Under the pieces are notes generated by a model. That model searched no databases. It saw only the letters and a program-made list of their open reading frames with translations, and had not been told where the DNA came from. Positions 35,148 to 45,961 of a stretch of DNA of 64,000 nt are shown piece after piece (position 1 is the stretch's first letter; the number at the start of each line of letters is the position of its first letter). This DNA comes from Parietichytrium sp. I65-24A. Lineage: Eukaryota; Sar; Bigyra; Thraustochytrida; Thraustochytriidae. Position numbers and translations under genes: made by a program. The DNA lies in the NCBI GenBank assembly GCA_012862575.1, contig BLSF01000048.1, positions 67,797-131,796 on the forward strand. The letters run 5' to 3'.

Positions 35148-36052
35148 GTTGTGACAAGGCTGTTGTAAAGCACCCTGTGTCAGAGCCCACGCGCGATCTC
35201 TATTTGTTTCTTTTAGGCGCTTGATTTGCGCTCTGTGGACCTGTCAATCGTGAGACGAGTATAAATAAATTGAGACAAAAGAATCAATCTTTGCCTTTCC
35301 CAACAGCAAAAACAAATCATCGCTCGCCACTCTTGCCATTGGCAAAAACGTTGATGATCATTTATGACAACATTTCACTTAACGTGCGCCCAATTTGTGT
35401 CCAAAGTTCACTACCCCGCGTGATACTTGCAGCTGAATTTCTGTAACGATGGGAGAAATCTAAATTCTACAATAACCAAGAGTTTACCCGTACGAAGCGA
35501 GAAACAGGAGTCGCTTGCGAGTATGCTGCATGAAGCTGGTGACCCTCAAAGTTCATGTACGAAGACTCGAGTCAGCTTTTGCAGTTGTCCCACCTTCCAG
35601 CGATGGAGTGAGTGCACGGTCGTTGTGATCATTCCAGTCTGGAGTGTGGTCGAGAAGAGCTTCTAACGGTCCCAAAGGACCCTACTCAACTCCGGTGAGT
35701 ACACGGTACTGGTACCATTACAAGAACACAAGAGCATAATGAAGAGATTATGATTTTGATTCAGTGTACTAGTAGCTGATCCTCAGACCGGACTTAAGAG
35801 GGTAGTGTCAAATGTACAACTTGATGGCATCAGATGGCATCAGACGATATCAGACGCCTCCCATCGCCTCCCCCAACATTTCACATCACTTCACCTCCGT
35901 CGACTTCCCTTCCAGAAGAGAGCAGAGCAGAGCAGAGCAGAGCAGAGAGGAGAAAAAGGGTCGGCCGCCCACGCAGCGCTCTCTCAGTGGCAGGCGTTGG
36001 GAGATCATTGAGTCAGCAGAAGCCCCAGTCTTTGCAACCGTCCACGAGAAGC
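35148..36052. other. Intergenic region between tandem genes
   Basis: About 900 bases. Holds GTAC-rich words near 35695-35725, a GATGGCATCAGA repeat near 35822-35845 and an AGAGC repeat at 35920-35950. A longer upstream ATG for the flippase (35834) runs through the AGAGC repeat and was not chosen. Confidence 0.5.
35918..35950. repeat. AGAGC pentamer repeat
   Basis: Five to six tandem AGAGC units just upstream of the flippase start. Confidence 0.85.
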
Positions 36053-39000
36053 ATGAGTAGCGTTGCAGCGGAGCTCTCGGAAGTGGGTTCCCCTGGTGCG
36101 GTGGAGCTGACCGTTGATGGTGCGGCGCAAGAGAAGGGTGCCAAGAGCGGATCTGCGGAAGAAGAAGACGAACAGAGCTGGAACGATGTCACCGTGTTCT
36201 CAGGCAGCGAGAGCGAACCGGTCTCGAACGCAGTACACACGACCAAGTACACGAAGTGGACCTTTCTTCCCAAGTCGTTTGCTCTACAATTCCGTCGAGT
36301 CGGTAACATCTATTTTAGCTTCATCGTCATTATCATGCTCTTAGGCTCGTACACCAGGCTTTTTGCTTCGCCGCAAAAGCCTTGGGGCAACTTGTTCATT
36401 CTGTCTGTGATCTTTGGTCTCAACATGCTCAGCGAAGGCTTGGACGACAAGGCGAGAAGGAAGAAGGATACCGAGACGAATGCCCAAAAAGCCTCGGTAT
36501 TCTCGTCGGAAAGTAATAAATTTGAAGATCGGACCTGGAGTGATGTGAGGCAAGGCGACCTATTGAAACTTGGAAAGAATGAGATTTGCCCTGCAGACTG
36601 CCTAGTCATCACCACCAGCGAGGTCAAGTCCGAGCCCGTGTGTTACATACAGACAGCAAATGTGGACGGCGAAACGTACCTAAAAAAGCGAATGTGCAAG
36701 CCTATCTTTGTCGAGGCATGCGGCGAAGCCAACGATGCATCGATTGAATGGCTCCGGAACAGAACCTTCCGCGTAGACATTCCCCGCCCGTCGATGTCGT
36801 CTTTCAAGGCATATCTTGATCCAATGCATGGAGAATCGTTCCCAAGGGTTTCATTCAGCCAAGAAAACATTATTCTCCGCGGATCGGAGCTAAGAAATGT
36901 CAGCTGGGCTTGGGTCCTGGTTTTATACACCGGCAAAGACACAAAGACGTTGATGGCATCAGGAAAGCCTAGAATCAAGCAGTCAAAGGTCGACCAGATG
37001 GTCAACAAGGTGATTATAACCGTTCTTATCATGCTTTTCCTTCTACTCGTAATTTCGGTGCTCTGCTTTCGATATGCTTATCCGCGCGATGAAACACTTT
37101 GGTACATGATGTACTCTTCGCCTTCAGAGGGTTTCATCTTCCCACCCTGGCTAGCCCACTTGCTCAGTAAGTTCTTCTAAATCTCTGGCCTTGTCTGAAT
37201 GTCGAGGACCCATCTAACCGACCTCGACACGCAAAACCGTGTTGCTTATATTCAACTCAGCTTATCTGGTACTTTACCGGCAAATCCTTCCCATTTTGCT
37301 CTACGCTGTACAAGAAGGGCTTAATAATCTTCAAGGAAAGTACATTTCGTGGGATCAAAGAATGTACGACGAGACTACCGGAAAGGCGGCGGCTTGTAAC
37401 ACGACCTCTCTTGCACAAGAAATTGGACAAGTGAAGTGGATTTTCTCTGACAAAACTGGGACCCTGACGAGAAATGAAATGAGACTCGTTTCGTGTGCCG
37501 TGGATGGCGAGATTTATGGCAACTACACCCCGAGAGACCTCGATCAACTCGGCCAAGTCAATCTAGGTCCGTGGATGGCATCCAGACACTGCTTCTCGGA
37601 CCTCTTGGCACAACTCGCAGATCAAAATGAAGCCATGACACCGCAATCGATTAAATTGAGGCGCTTCTTGAAAACTCTAGCCCTATGCCATACCGTGCTC
37701 GTCGAATTCGAGGACGGGGAAGGGGATGACTCCTCAAACTCCACGCAATCTCTTCCACCGAAGGTTTCTGACAGCGCTGGCGGGAGCCATCGGTCCGCCC
37801 TTTCGCCCTCGCCGTCGGAGCGTAATTCTCAGTCTGCAAAGGCGCTACGCCGGACCAAGCTCTCTTCAAGGTGTCTACTAGACGAGACAGAAGGTTCGAG
37901 TCATGCGTTGGAAGCAAGTCAAGCTCAGCTTAGCTCGATTTCGGCTTGTGCCCAACTATCCGATGAGCCTCCCGTCTACAATGCGGAAAGCCCAGACGAG
38001 GAAGCGCTAGTATTTGGCGCAGCAGCAATGGGATTCAGGTTCGCATGCACCGCTGGGGACTCCGGCGTTGTAGTGGCTCTCAAGGATCCAGTGGCAAATG
38101 GCATAACAGTCCACAGGAATACCTTTAGTAGCGAGTCCATCGCTTCTAAGACGGAGAGCTCTCCTGCGTCAAAACGGGAGTCAGATTGCTCCGCCGTATC
38201 CCGTGTTGAGGTCACCAATTACAAATTTGTGCAACCTAGTTCTGGAACAGGGTTAGAGCTGTGGGAAACGATAGCTATCAACCCTTTCACAAGCGATAGG
38301 AAGAGAATGTCGGTTCTTTACCGCGAGCCCGTGTCAGAAGGAGGGCGTTTGATGCTCTTGTGCAAAGGTGCTGACAACCAAATGCTTGCTGCCGCTCGGG
38401 CCTCCAACGAGGAGCTCCAGAAACTCAAGCGTGACCTGTACACCTTTTCTGAAAACGGACTGCGGACGCTTGTGGTCGCAGAGCGACAGGTCTCGGAAGA
38501 CGAGGCTCGGGAGTGGTCAAAGTTGCATGCAGCAGCCAGCGAGCTTGCCGGTTCTGCACGGCGAGAAGAACTAGACAAGGTCGCGTGCATGATAGAAAAG
38601 GATCTCGAAGTGCTCGGCATAACTGCAGTCGAAGACAGGCTGCAAGACGGAGTTCCTCAAACAATCTCGCTTCTACGAGATGCATTAATAAATTTTTGGT
38701 TGATAACGGGGGACAAAGTCGAAACGGCAATTAATATCAGTAGATCTGCCAACCTCATCAACAATAAAAGCCGCCTAATAAAGTTGACCGCTGCGGAGCT
38801 GGGTCTTGGCGGAGAGGACGACGAGGACGCAGTGGAGCAAAGAAGCGAAAAGGAGATACAAGAGCTACTCAAGGATGTGATTCAGAATCACTTGAGCGAG
38901 CAAGGGAGCCTCGTCAAAGCAAATGAAGACGGTGTTGCACCTGAGGGGGTTGAGAGAAGGGGTTTCACAGGGCGTATGTTTGAGTGGTTTGAATCTTGCT

Positions 39001-40181
39001 GCGGGCGTGTGCTTCGAACCGAGGCTGTACATGCAGATAAGCGCTTGGCACTCGTTGTGGATGGCGAGACTTTGCATTATATCTTGGCCGAGGAGGGCGG
39101 TGGCGCGAAAGAACTTAAGAGCATGTTTCTGACTCTCTCTCGAACCTGCAGTGTTGTTATCGCTTGCCGCGCTTCTCCAGCACAAAAAGCGCAGTTGGTC
39201 AGCCTCGTGAAGGATAACGTCAAGCCAGCACCTGTCACCCTAGCCATTGGGGACGGTGCCAACGATGTTCCAATGATCGAAGTTGGACATATCGGAGTCG
39301 GTATATCCGGAAAGGAGGGAACACATGCAGTGAATGCCGCGGACTTTTCCATCTCCCAATTCAAGTTTTTGGGCCCATTGCTCCTCGTTCACGGGCGCTC
39401 CGGGTACATCCGTGTTGCAAAGGCAATCAGCATCACTTTTTACGGCAACCTGTTCTTCACATTCATCTCGTTCTATTTCAACTTTGCATGCAGCTTTAGC
39501 GGAACTCCGGTATTTTCGAATCTGCAATATGTGGTATTCCAGGCCTTCATTGCCGTACCAGTGTTTGTCATTGGTGGCCTGGACCGCGACTTTGATGATG
39601 TGTATAGCGCGCTCAAATATCCCCGATGCTATGATGTTGGCCGTTTGAATCGGATACTTAATCCGGCCTTTGTAGATGCGCAGATTCTTCGTGGGCTAAT
39701 TCACGGCGCTCTTGCGTTTTTGCTAGTGTTTTTACACGACTACGACGCAACTTTCACAGCACTCTCTGCAGCGATTTTCATTGTCGCCACCTTTGTTTTG
39801 ACGGTTCGCCAAATTCAGTCCGTATCTTCGTACAACTTTGCATTTCTCGGAGGAGTCCTTTTCAACGTTTTGGGTGTCGTAATTCTCATGGGGGTGGTTG
39901 TGGCAATTTCTGGTGCAGGCGACTTGTTCAAATTCAACCGCTTTGGGAGATATTTCTGGAATCAGCTGGTTGCTACTACTATCATCGTGATCCTTTTGGA
40001 TACTATCGCACCCATGGCTTTTAGCTTCGTTCGCATCTATACCCGAAAGGTGAAGAACAACCTGAAAGCAAACTTGACAATAAACCCGGACTTTAATCTA
40101 CGCTCAGTGGCGCGTTTGTTCGAGAAGAAATCTATGGCCCACATGACAAAGAATACGCACGCGGATAGCGCAATCGTATGA
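36053..40181 (+). CDS. P4-type ATPase, phospholipid flippase
   Basis: Two exons, 36053-37166 and 37261-40181 (94-base intron, GTAAGT...CTCAG), 1,344 residues, in the normal P4 range. The start at MSSVAAEL puts about 65 residues before the conserved TTKYTKWTFLPKSF. The actuator-domain motif is DGETYLK (near 205, usually DGETNLK). DKTGTLT has the phosphorylated Asp435. The nucleotide-domain region includes VYNAESPDEEALV. The hinge is GDGANDV (about 1036) followed by VGISGKEG. Membrane helix 4 has LPILLYAVQEG where P4 pumps usually have PISL. The C-terminal six-helix block follows. These enzymes flip phospholipids to the cytosolic leaflet in Golgi and plasma membranes, usually with a CDC50 partner that is not encoded here. 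Confidence 0.92.
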
Positions 40182-40522
40182 AGCTCTTGCGCTGCGCCTG
40201 GCTTGATCGTTTCTCGGTTTACTTTTCATAACTCCTAAACTTTCTAGTTTTACTTTTTTGACAATCAGGGAGGAGACGGAATAGGGGCATGCTTCTCTTG
40301 AGCGGCTTGACGCTCCAGAACAATGTTTCAGCAGAAAACAATTGGTGGATCAGTTTGTATCTACAACGGCAAGCCGTTGATGAAGGAAGCTTCACAAACC
40401 TGTCTCCCGAGTATCCTTCTTCTGCACCTCAATGAGTGAACATACCAAACAGAGATTTTTATTTACTGAAGAGGGGCGCAACTCAATCTCAACGATGGAT
40501 TCAGACTCTTGCAAGGAATGAG
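40182..40522. other. Convergent 3' intergenic region
   Basis: 341 bases between the converging stops of the flippase and hydrolase genes. Nothing recognisable. Confidence 0.5.
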
Positions 40523-42104
40523 CTACAAATCTTGCTGGCTTTCCTGACTCTTCTTGTACACCCTCGCGCGATGCGCAACGTTGGAACGAATGTTGTGAAA
40601 GAATAAATTGTAATCGTACGGGTGATAGTTTCCCCCAGGAAACGTAGCGAAATGCCAAGCTGGCCAGAGACCCCAGCCGTGACCGAAGCGCGACGGGGGA
40701 TTTATGAAAAGATGACCGTTCACGCACTGTGCGTCGGAAATTTGCGGAGTAGGCTCCGGCAGAGCGATTCGCGGCCGAGAAGTCGTGATTCCCTTCAGAT
40801 AGTTCCACATGGTCCAAGGATGCATGAGATCCAAGCCGCCGATGTTGAGCGACTTATCTGCATACGCCTCATCGGCATTCCAGGTCAAAGGGTTGACACA
40901 TACAGGTATGTCTCCCTCCTCCTCAGGTTCGATGTGAAGAAAAGCCTTCGGGTCGCCGCCCACGGCATACGTTCGCCATGAAATGATACATCCCACTGAG
41001 CTTTCGTTGCGACAGACCTGCACAGAGTGCTCGGCATCCACAGAGTATCGTTTGCCAAACAATGTCCACCCAGGCAGATAGGCCGCGACGAGATTTTTTT
41101 TCAAAGGCGCTTCGTGAAAGAATTCTTTGATCAACATCTCCCCTAACATACTACCCTGCGAATGGCCAGCAATGATGATTCCCTTTTTGCCGTCCCAGTA
41201 GTTTTCCAGATAGTATTTGAAAGCAGCTCTGACATCCTCGTAAGCGGTTTTCAGCGCGGTTCCTGCGAGGTGGTGTTTAAACCCATCGTCTTGAAGAAAA
41301 GCCCCGGCAGACACTTTGTAGAAATAGTTGATGTTCAGTAAATGGCAGCCAGCGATTGTGACATAGGTGGGCAAAATATACTTACTCTGGCGATATCGTG
41401 GGGCGAAGACTCGCCCAACGACATTGAAGGCGTTCGCCTGCTGCGGTCCGATGGCGTCGTCGCTAAGGTATGCCGTGACAGGGTGCAGCCTGGTCTCCGA
41501 GTTTCCAAAAGAAAAGTTCCAACAAAAGGCATGAGTATCACAATCACCAATGATTGATTGGCTTGGGGTGAACTTACGCAGGAGCATTCCATGAAGCGGA
41601 TGTGTACCAGGTTGTAGGGTGGAGGTAAAATGCGTCCACCGCTTCGCAAATGTCTAGCTCGCTGCAATTCTTGCCGGTCGGAGGAATTGCTTCTGAGGAG
41701 TCCCCGCGACCCGGAAGCATACTCCAATGCTTCGGATTGCTGTAGTCAGTGACTTTCGCCACCTCGAGCTCATTGGCCAACTCTGAAGGGGTGAGCAACC
41801 ATTTCCCGCCAACGCGCACGACCGCAGTCTCAACCTGGGGAAATCCATCGCTAAGAAAGAGCATCTTGAAATGAAGGAAAGGAGAGAGCACAGGAGTCAG
41901 GAAGGACACTAGAATAATGAAGAAAACGGGAACTTGGTCGCCACCATGGTCAATATTGTGGTGCACCACATAGTTGGCCACCAGCTCCCTCGCAGCAAAT
42001 GATGTGCACGCCACAGCCGCCGCGACCAACAGCAGCTTCCGCCCCCGTGCCCCTGCCTCTGCGGTTTTCGATCCGATCCCCTTCCCACTTCCGCTCGAAC
42101 CCAT
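40523..42104 (-). CDS. DUF3089-type alpha/beta hydrolase, membrane anchored
   Basis: Exons 42104-41578 and 41489-40523, intron of 88 bases (GTAAGT; acceptor ACCAG), 497 residues. A hydrophobic N-terminal segment (KLLLVAAAVACTSFAA) and a second one (VFFIILVSFLTPVLSPFL) suggest a type II or two-pass anchor. DUF3089 signatures are AVDAFYLHPTT, VVGRVFAPRYRQ and the nucleophile elbow IIAGHSQGSM (Ser286). HGWGLWPAWHFATFPGGNYH, near the end, may hold the catalytic His. The family resembles serine esterases or lipases, with most members known from bacteria and scattered protists; substrate unknown. The acceptor used here restores the frame; another nearby AG would not. Confidence 0.82.
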
Positions 42105-42596
42105 CCTTCCACGCGCCCTTGGTGCCGCACTTGCCTACAGGTGAGCCTGTCCCTGCGCTATTACGTGGCCGTCCTCCTCGGTCCCCGGCAAATCTTTCGC
42201 CCCTTTCGCAAGTTCCGAGATGCTAAGTCGTCGCAAAGAACACACCTGCTCAAGCTGAGTTGTTGCATCATGATGTTGTTGCACAAGAACGGACCATTGA
42301 TAGGGAATTGGAGTTGTGAGCATTGTGAGCAAGCTCGTTTCTACTCTAGTAGCTAGTCTGGCTAGCTAGCTCTGGCTGTGAGCGGAGGAGACCGCAATGA
42401 GGCAGCGGGAACATGCGAGAACTCCCCCCCTGCCGTGCCAACGAATGATATTCCGCTCGTTCACAGCCAGCGCGGGCGCTTTAAAGGCACGCACAAGGAT
42501 TGCTCTTGTCATGGTTGAATCTGCCGTCGAGCTAAGGGGGAAAAACATGACATCTTGTTATAAAGACGCGATTTATTCACAACAGTGCTAGTAGTT
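42105..42596. other. Intergenic region, no gene
   Basis: 492 bases between the 5' end of the hydrolase gene and the 3' end of the SART1-like gene, both on minus. Includes a GCTAGCTAGC palindrome near 42355-42370 and a TATAAA-like word near 42560. No coding frame. Confidence 0.5.
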
Positions 42597-44735
42597 TTAA
42601 AGTTCAAGATGTGCAGCACCTGAACGCTCCTGTGCTTTTCGAAGAGCAGCCATCGATGTGCTTTCAGAATTGCTGTTCTCGAGCTTCTTTTGGCGCTCAA
42701 GTTGTCGCAAGCGCTTCTCCTGGCGTTTCAACCCTGGCTTCTGCCCATGAAAGGCATAATTCAGCTGGCGAAAGGACTCCTTGATCGAAAGCTGACGGCC
42801 CTGCTCATCTCTGTGTTCTAAGGTGAAGTCACCCTCCCCTAAGTCCGCAATAGGTTTGGGGTCGTTTGCTCGTCCCACCACAATGGAAGACGAGCCGTGC
42901 TGGGAATTTCGAACGTTGCCCCGCGAAGCGAGCAATCGAAGCACCTGAGCAGTACTCCCATGGTTCACTTCTTCTGACTCTGCTGTATACTCGTGAGGTG
43001 GCAAAAGAGAGCTTTGCAGTGGCTTTTGAACCTGCTTGTGATCGGCGGCCACTTTTGGTTCAACTTTCACTCGCGCTTTGCTCTCCGCCACGCCCTTATT
43101 TTCAAGTTTTGACTGTATTATTGCAGAGAAGCCAGAAGATGACGAGAGAACGATCTGCTGGCGGTCGCCCTCCTGATCGTCTGGCTCATCTTTGGCCCCA
43201 GAGTGAGATGCGGAAAAGTTCTTAAAATCCATTTCTGCTACATTCACTCTTCTGGCGTTGGCAAGGCTGGCGGCGAGGTCCTCGCCATCGTCAAGGATAT
43301 CGGCTTCGATCTCTTGCGCGGAGGGCCGAGTGGCGCCTTTGCGGTGTTTACTTACTAGCGCTATGGGACGGTTGTCGTCCTCTTCGTCACCGCTATACTT
43401 GCTGTCCTTTGATCGCTTCTTCTTCTTTTCCTTTTTTTTCTCCTTCTTCTCCTTTTTGCTCTTCTTCTGCTTTTTGCTGCTTCTGATGGCTTCATTCAGA
43501 TCCATGTCGTCCATTTCCGCGTGGGTGTAATAGTCTTGCATGTGGGCAAACATCCGCGTCAGAGCCTTCTCCCCAGACTTGTGCTCCTTCAAGTGGGCGT
43601 CAATTTTGCGTGTCACTTGGGCGGCGTTCACGGGCGCTCTCTCTTCTTCATCCTCCGCATGCCCCGCCGCTCGCGAGTCGTGGGACGTCGTCTCCCGGGC
43701 ACCGCTGTCTTCCGCCGATTCCAGATCCCCGGCGGCGCTCTGAACATGGCCGACGGCGTTCAAGCTCGAGGCAGCGAGCTTCTTCTTCTTGCGGACGAGC
43801 CCCTCATCTTCCAGAACCTTGTCGTACTTTGCCAAGATCCCTTCAGCACCTGCGTTCTCGTCGGCGTCCTCGCCATTCGAGGGCGCAACCAGACTGGTGG
43901 ACTTGAAGCCTCTCTTGCGCTTCCTGTGGCCGCCGTTCCGACGCTCGGTCTCCACGCCAACCATGCGGGAGTTCTCCAGCTCGTCGTCGTCCTCCGCGAG
44001 CGCGCCGGTGTCTTCGTCTATGATCTGCGAGTCCTTGAGCGTAAGGATCACCCCGTCCTTGCGCCCCGCGGATGCGCTGGCCAGCGCGCCCGAGTCGTGC
44101 GACACGCGCATGCCGGCCAGATCCTTGCTCTGGTACGCCTTCGCGCCGTTCTGCGAACCTTCCCGCGCCGCCGCAATCTCCGCTCTCTCCGCTCTCGCCG
44201 CCTCGATCCTCGCCGCAAAGTCTAGCGCGGAGCCCTTCTCCGCAGTCCCAGTCCCAGTCCCAGTCGCAGCCGCGTCGCCCAACGTGCCTCCGCCCAGTTC
44301 TGCGCGCAGAAGGCGCTGCTTCTTCGCGCGCGCCAGTCGCTCCGCAAGGTCCCGCTGCCCCGTGTCTCCTGCTGGCTGTCTCGGCTGTTTCAGCTGTTTC
44401 GGGTGTCCTCGCTGCTCCTGGTGCGGGGTTTGCCGCAGCGGTTTGAGCCCCAGCAGCAGGCGCAGGCGGTTGGTCTCCTCCACGGAACAGGACAGCTCGC
44501 CGTTGCGGCCAGTGGTGACCTGCGCTTTGATGGGATCGCCGTTACTGATGCCGTTGACATTGACATTGTCATTGTCATTGTCATTGTCATTGCCACTGGC
44601 GGCGGTGTCCGCGGCGGGGACACGCAGCGGGCGCAGACCGAGGAGTGCGCGGACGCGGTTGGTCTCCGCGATGGAGCAGCGGACGACGCCGTCCGCGCCG
44701 TGCTCCACCTGCGCCTTGGGGAACGCATCCGCCAT
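42597..44735 (-). CDS. SART1: SART1/Snu66-type U4/U6.U5 tri-snRNP protein
   Basis: Single exon, 712 residues from ATG 44735 (MADAFPKAQ). The SART1 N-terminal signature (S-EETN-LR--LGLKPL) occurs twice, as CSIAETNRVRALLGLRPLR and CSVEETNRLRLLLGLKPLR. DGVILTLKDSQIIDEDTG is the typical internal motif. Long Lys/Glu/Arg-rich stretches follow. The end has SIKESFRQLNYAFHGQKPG and a Lys/Arg-rich helix, as in Snu66. This protein bridges U5 and U4/U6 in the tri-snRNP and is needed for spliceosome activation. An N/D repeat between the two signatures comes from a CATTGT microsatellite at about 44560-44595. Upstream codons 44736-44828 are open but lack a good ATG context. Confidence 0.9.
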   Translation of the reverse strand: MADAFPKAQVEHGADGVVRCSIAETNRVRALLGLRPLRVPAADTAASGNDNDNDNDNVNVNGISNGDPIKAQVTTGRNGELSCSVEETNRLRLLLGLKPLRQTPHQEQRGHPKQLKQPRQPAGDTGQRDLAERLARAKKQRLLRAELGGGTLGDAAATGTGTGTAEKGSALDFAARIEAARAERAEIAAAREGSQNGAKAYQSKDLAGMRVSHDSGALASASAGRKDGVILTLKDSQIIDEDTGALAEDDDELENSRMVGVETERRNGGHRKRKRGFKSTSLVAPSNGEDADENAGAEGILAKYDKVLEDEGLVRKKKKLAASSLNAVGHVQSAAGDLESAEDSGARETTSHDSRAAGHAEDEEERAPVNAAQVTRKIDAHLKEHKSGEKALTRMFAHMQDYYTHAEMDDMDLNEAIRSSKKQKKSKKEKKEKKKEKKKKRSKDSKYSGDEEDDNRPIALVSKHRKGATRPSAQEIEADILDDGEDLAASLANARRVNVAEMDFKNFSASHSGAKDEPDDQEGDRQQIVLSSSSGFSAIIQSKLENKGVAESKARVKVEPKVAADHKQVQKPLQSSLLPPHEYTAESEEVNHGSTAQVLRLLASRGNVRNSQHGSSSIVVGRANDPKPIADLGEGDFTLEHRDEQGRQLSIKESFRQLNYAFHGQKPGLKRQEKRLRQLERQKKLENSNSESTSMAALRKAQERSGAAHLEL
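44558..44596. repeat. CATTGT hexamer repeat inside the SART1-like gene
   Basis: About six CATTGT (coding strand ACAATG) units give alternating Asn-Asp, then Asn-Val, between the two N-terminal signature copies. It keeps the frame. Confidence 0.85.
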
Positions 44736-45961
44736 GACGGACGATGACGGACGAGAGACGCTTGCTCGCGACGCGCAGTGACGCGCTCTCACGGTCCTCG
44801 CCGAGGACACCCGAGCACCGACACGCACTCTCGGGTCGAGTTAGTCGTATAGAGTCCTAGTACTCGTGTAGGATTCGTGTGGACTTGGTATGAGTTGGTG
44901 TGAAAAGCGTTCCGCAGCCAACTCTCCTGATTCGATTCGTCTGTGACAGTGTTTGATTCGCATGTCAATCGTCATTGAATCAGTGAACCGAATTATAATC
45001 AAAAACGAAAGAAATACGGAAGGAGAAGAAAAGTGGCAATCTTCAAGTCCTTCATTTTGATTGAACAATCACAACTCTCGGCCAACAACACAGCCAACAC
45101 CATTTGTTCATGAGCATAACTAACCGTAAGTTATCCCACTGCGCCACTGGCATCAGAATCGAAGGCTCACTAAGATTAATACTAGGACGCCATGATCGCA
45201 AACGACATGGCGTATGGGTTCCGCAGATTCTTGTAGGCAGCTCCTATGTTATCCCGAACTTGTACCGCTGCTTAGCAACTCTGCTGAGCCCCGATAATGG
45301 TGTTGTAGTGCGTATTTAACTATATGATTCTAGCCTAGTAGACTCGGAGGGAATGAGGGAATCAACTATTCCTCCCTCAGGTAGAAGCGGTACTAATGCT
45401 CAATACTCTCCATCAACTAGTCAATAGTAGTGTATCAGATAAGTAGATCAGAATAAGCTTGGCGATAATTGACGCGAGCACAGGTGAGATTTGTGAGCTA
45501 GACTTATCAAGGTAAACCTTAGCAGTAGTGGAACCACACCCACCGCACTCACTCACTCACTCCGCACTCCCTCCGACCAATTACATTACCAATTACCAAT
45601 AACAAGAATTTTAAGAATTCAGAAACCCAGTAATAGCTAATTGTACTGAGTACCAGAGAAAGCAATCAATCAACAAGCAACGAGTAAAACTTATAGAAGG
45701 TGCGCGGTCCAACACTTCCACGACTTCCACGACTTCCAAGACATTGGCAGTATTGGCAGTGCGAAGGGAGCGAAGGGTTTGACGCTCTGACAACCTCCGA
45801 CAATCTCTGACTCGCAAGGGAGTACTCGCGGTCAAGGCAAGGGCACCCTGGGTGGCTTCAGATAGCTAGCTCTACTAGAGCTCTGGAGAGAGCACTCACT
45901 GCACTGTGGCACGGTTGGGCCAGAACGGGCGCGGGAGGAAAAGGAGTGACTGCGAACGAGA
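44736..45961. other. Divergent intergenic region, no gene
   Basis: 1.2 kb between the SART1-like gene and the carboxypeptidase gene. AT-richer middle (44940-45120), a CACTCACTCACTC run near 45545-45565, an AAGAATTCAGAAA heptamer element at 45613-45624 and CTTCCACGA repeats near 45713-45740. No supported gene. Confidence 0.55.

Noticed and set aside
35834-36052. Longer flippase start at ATG 35834
   Set aside because: The extension translates an AGAGC repeat (SRAEQSRAE), and the later ATG gives a normal P4-ATPase N-terminus.
43521-44781. Long plus-strand frames (234 and 330 codons) opposite the SART1-like gene
   Set aside because: They mirror the Lys/Glu/Ser-rich SART1 coding sequence, have biased composition and show no family motif; the minus strand carries the clear SART1 signatures.
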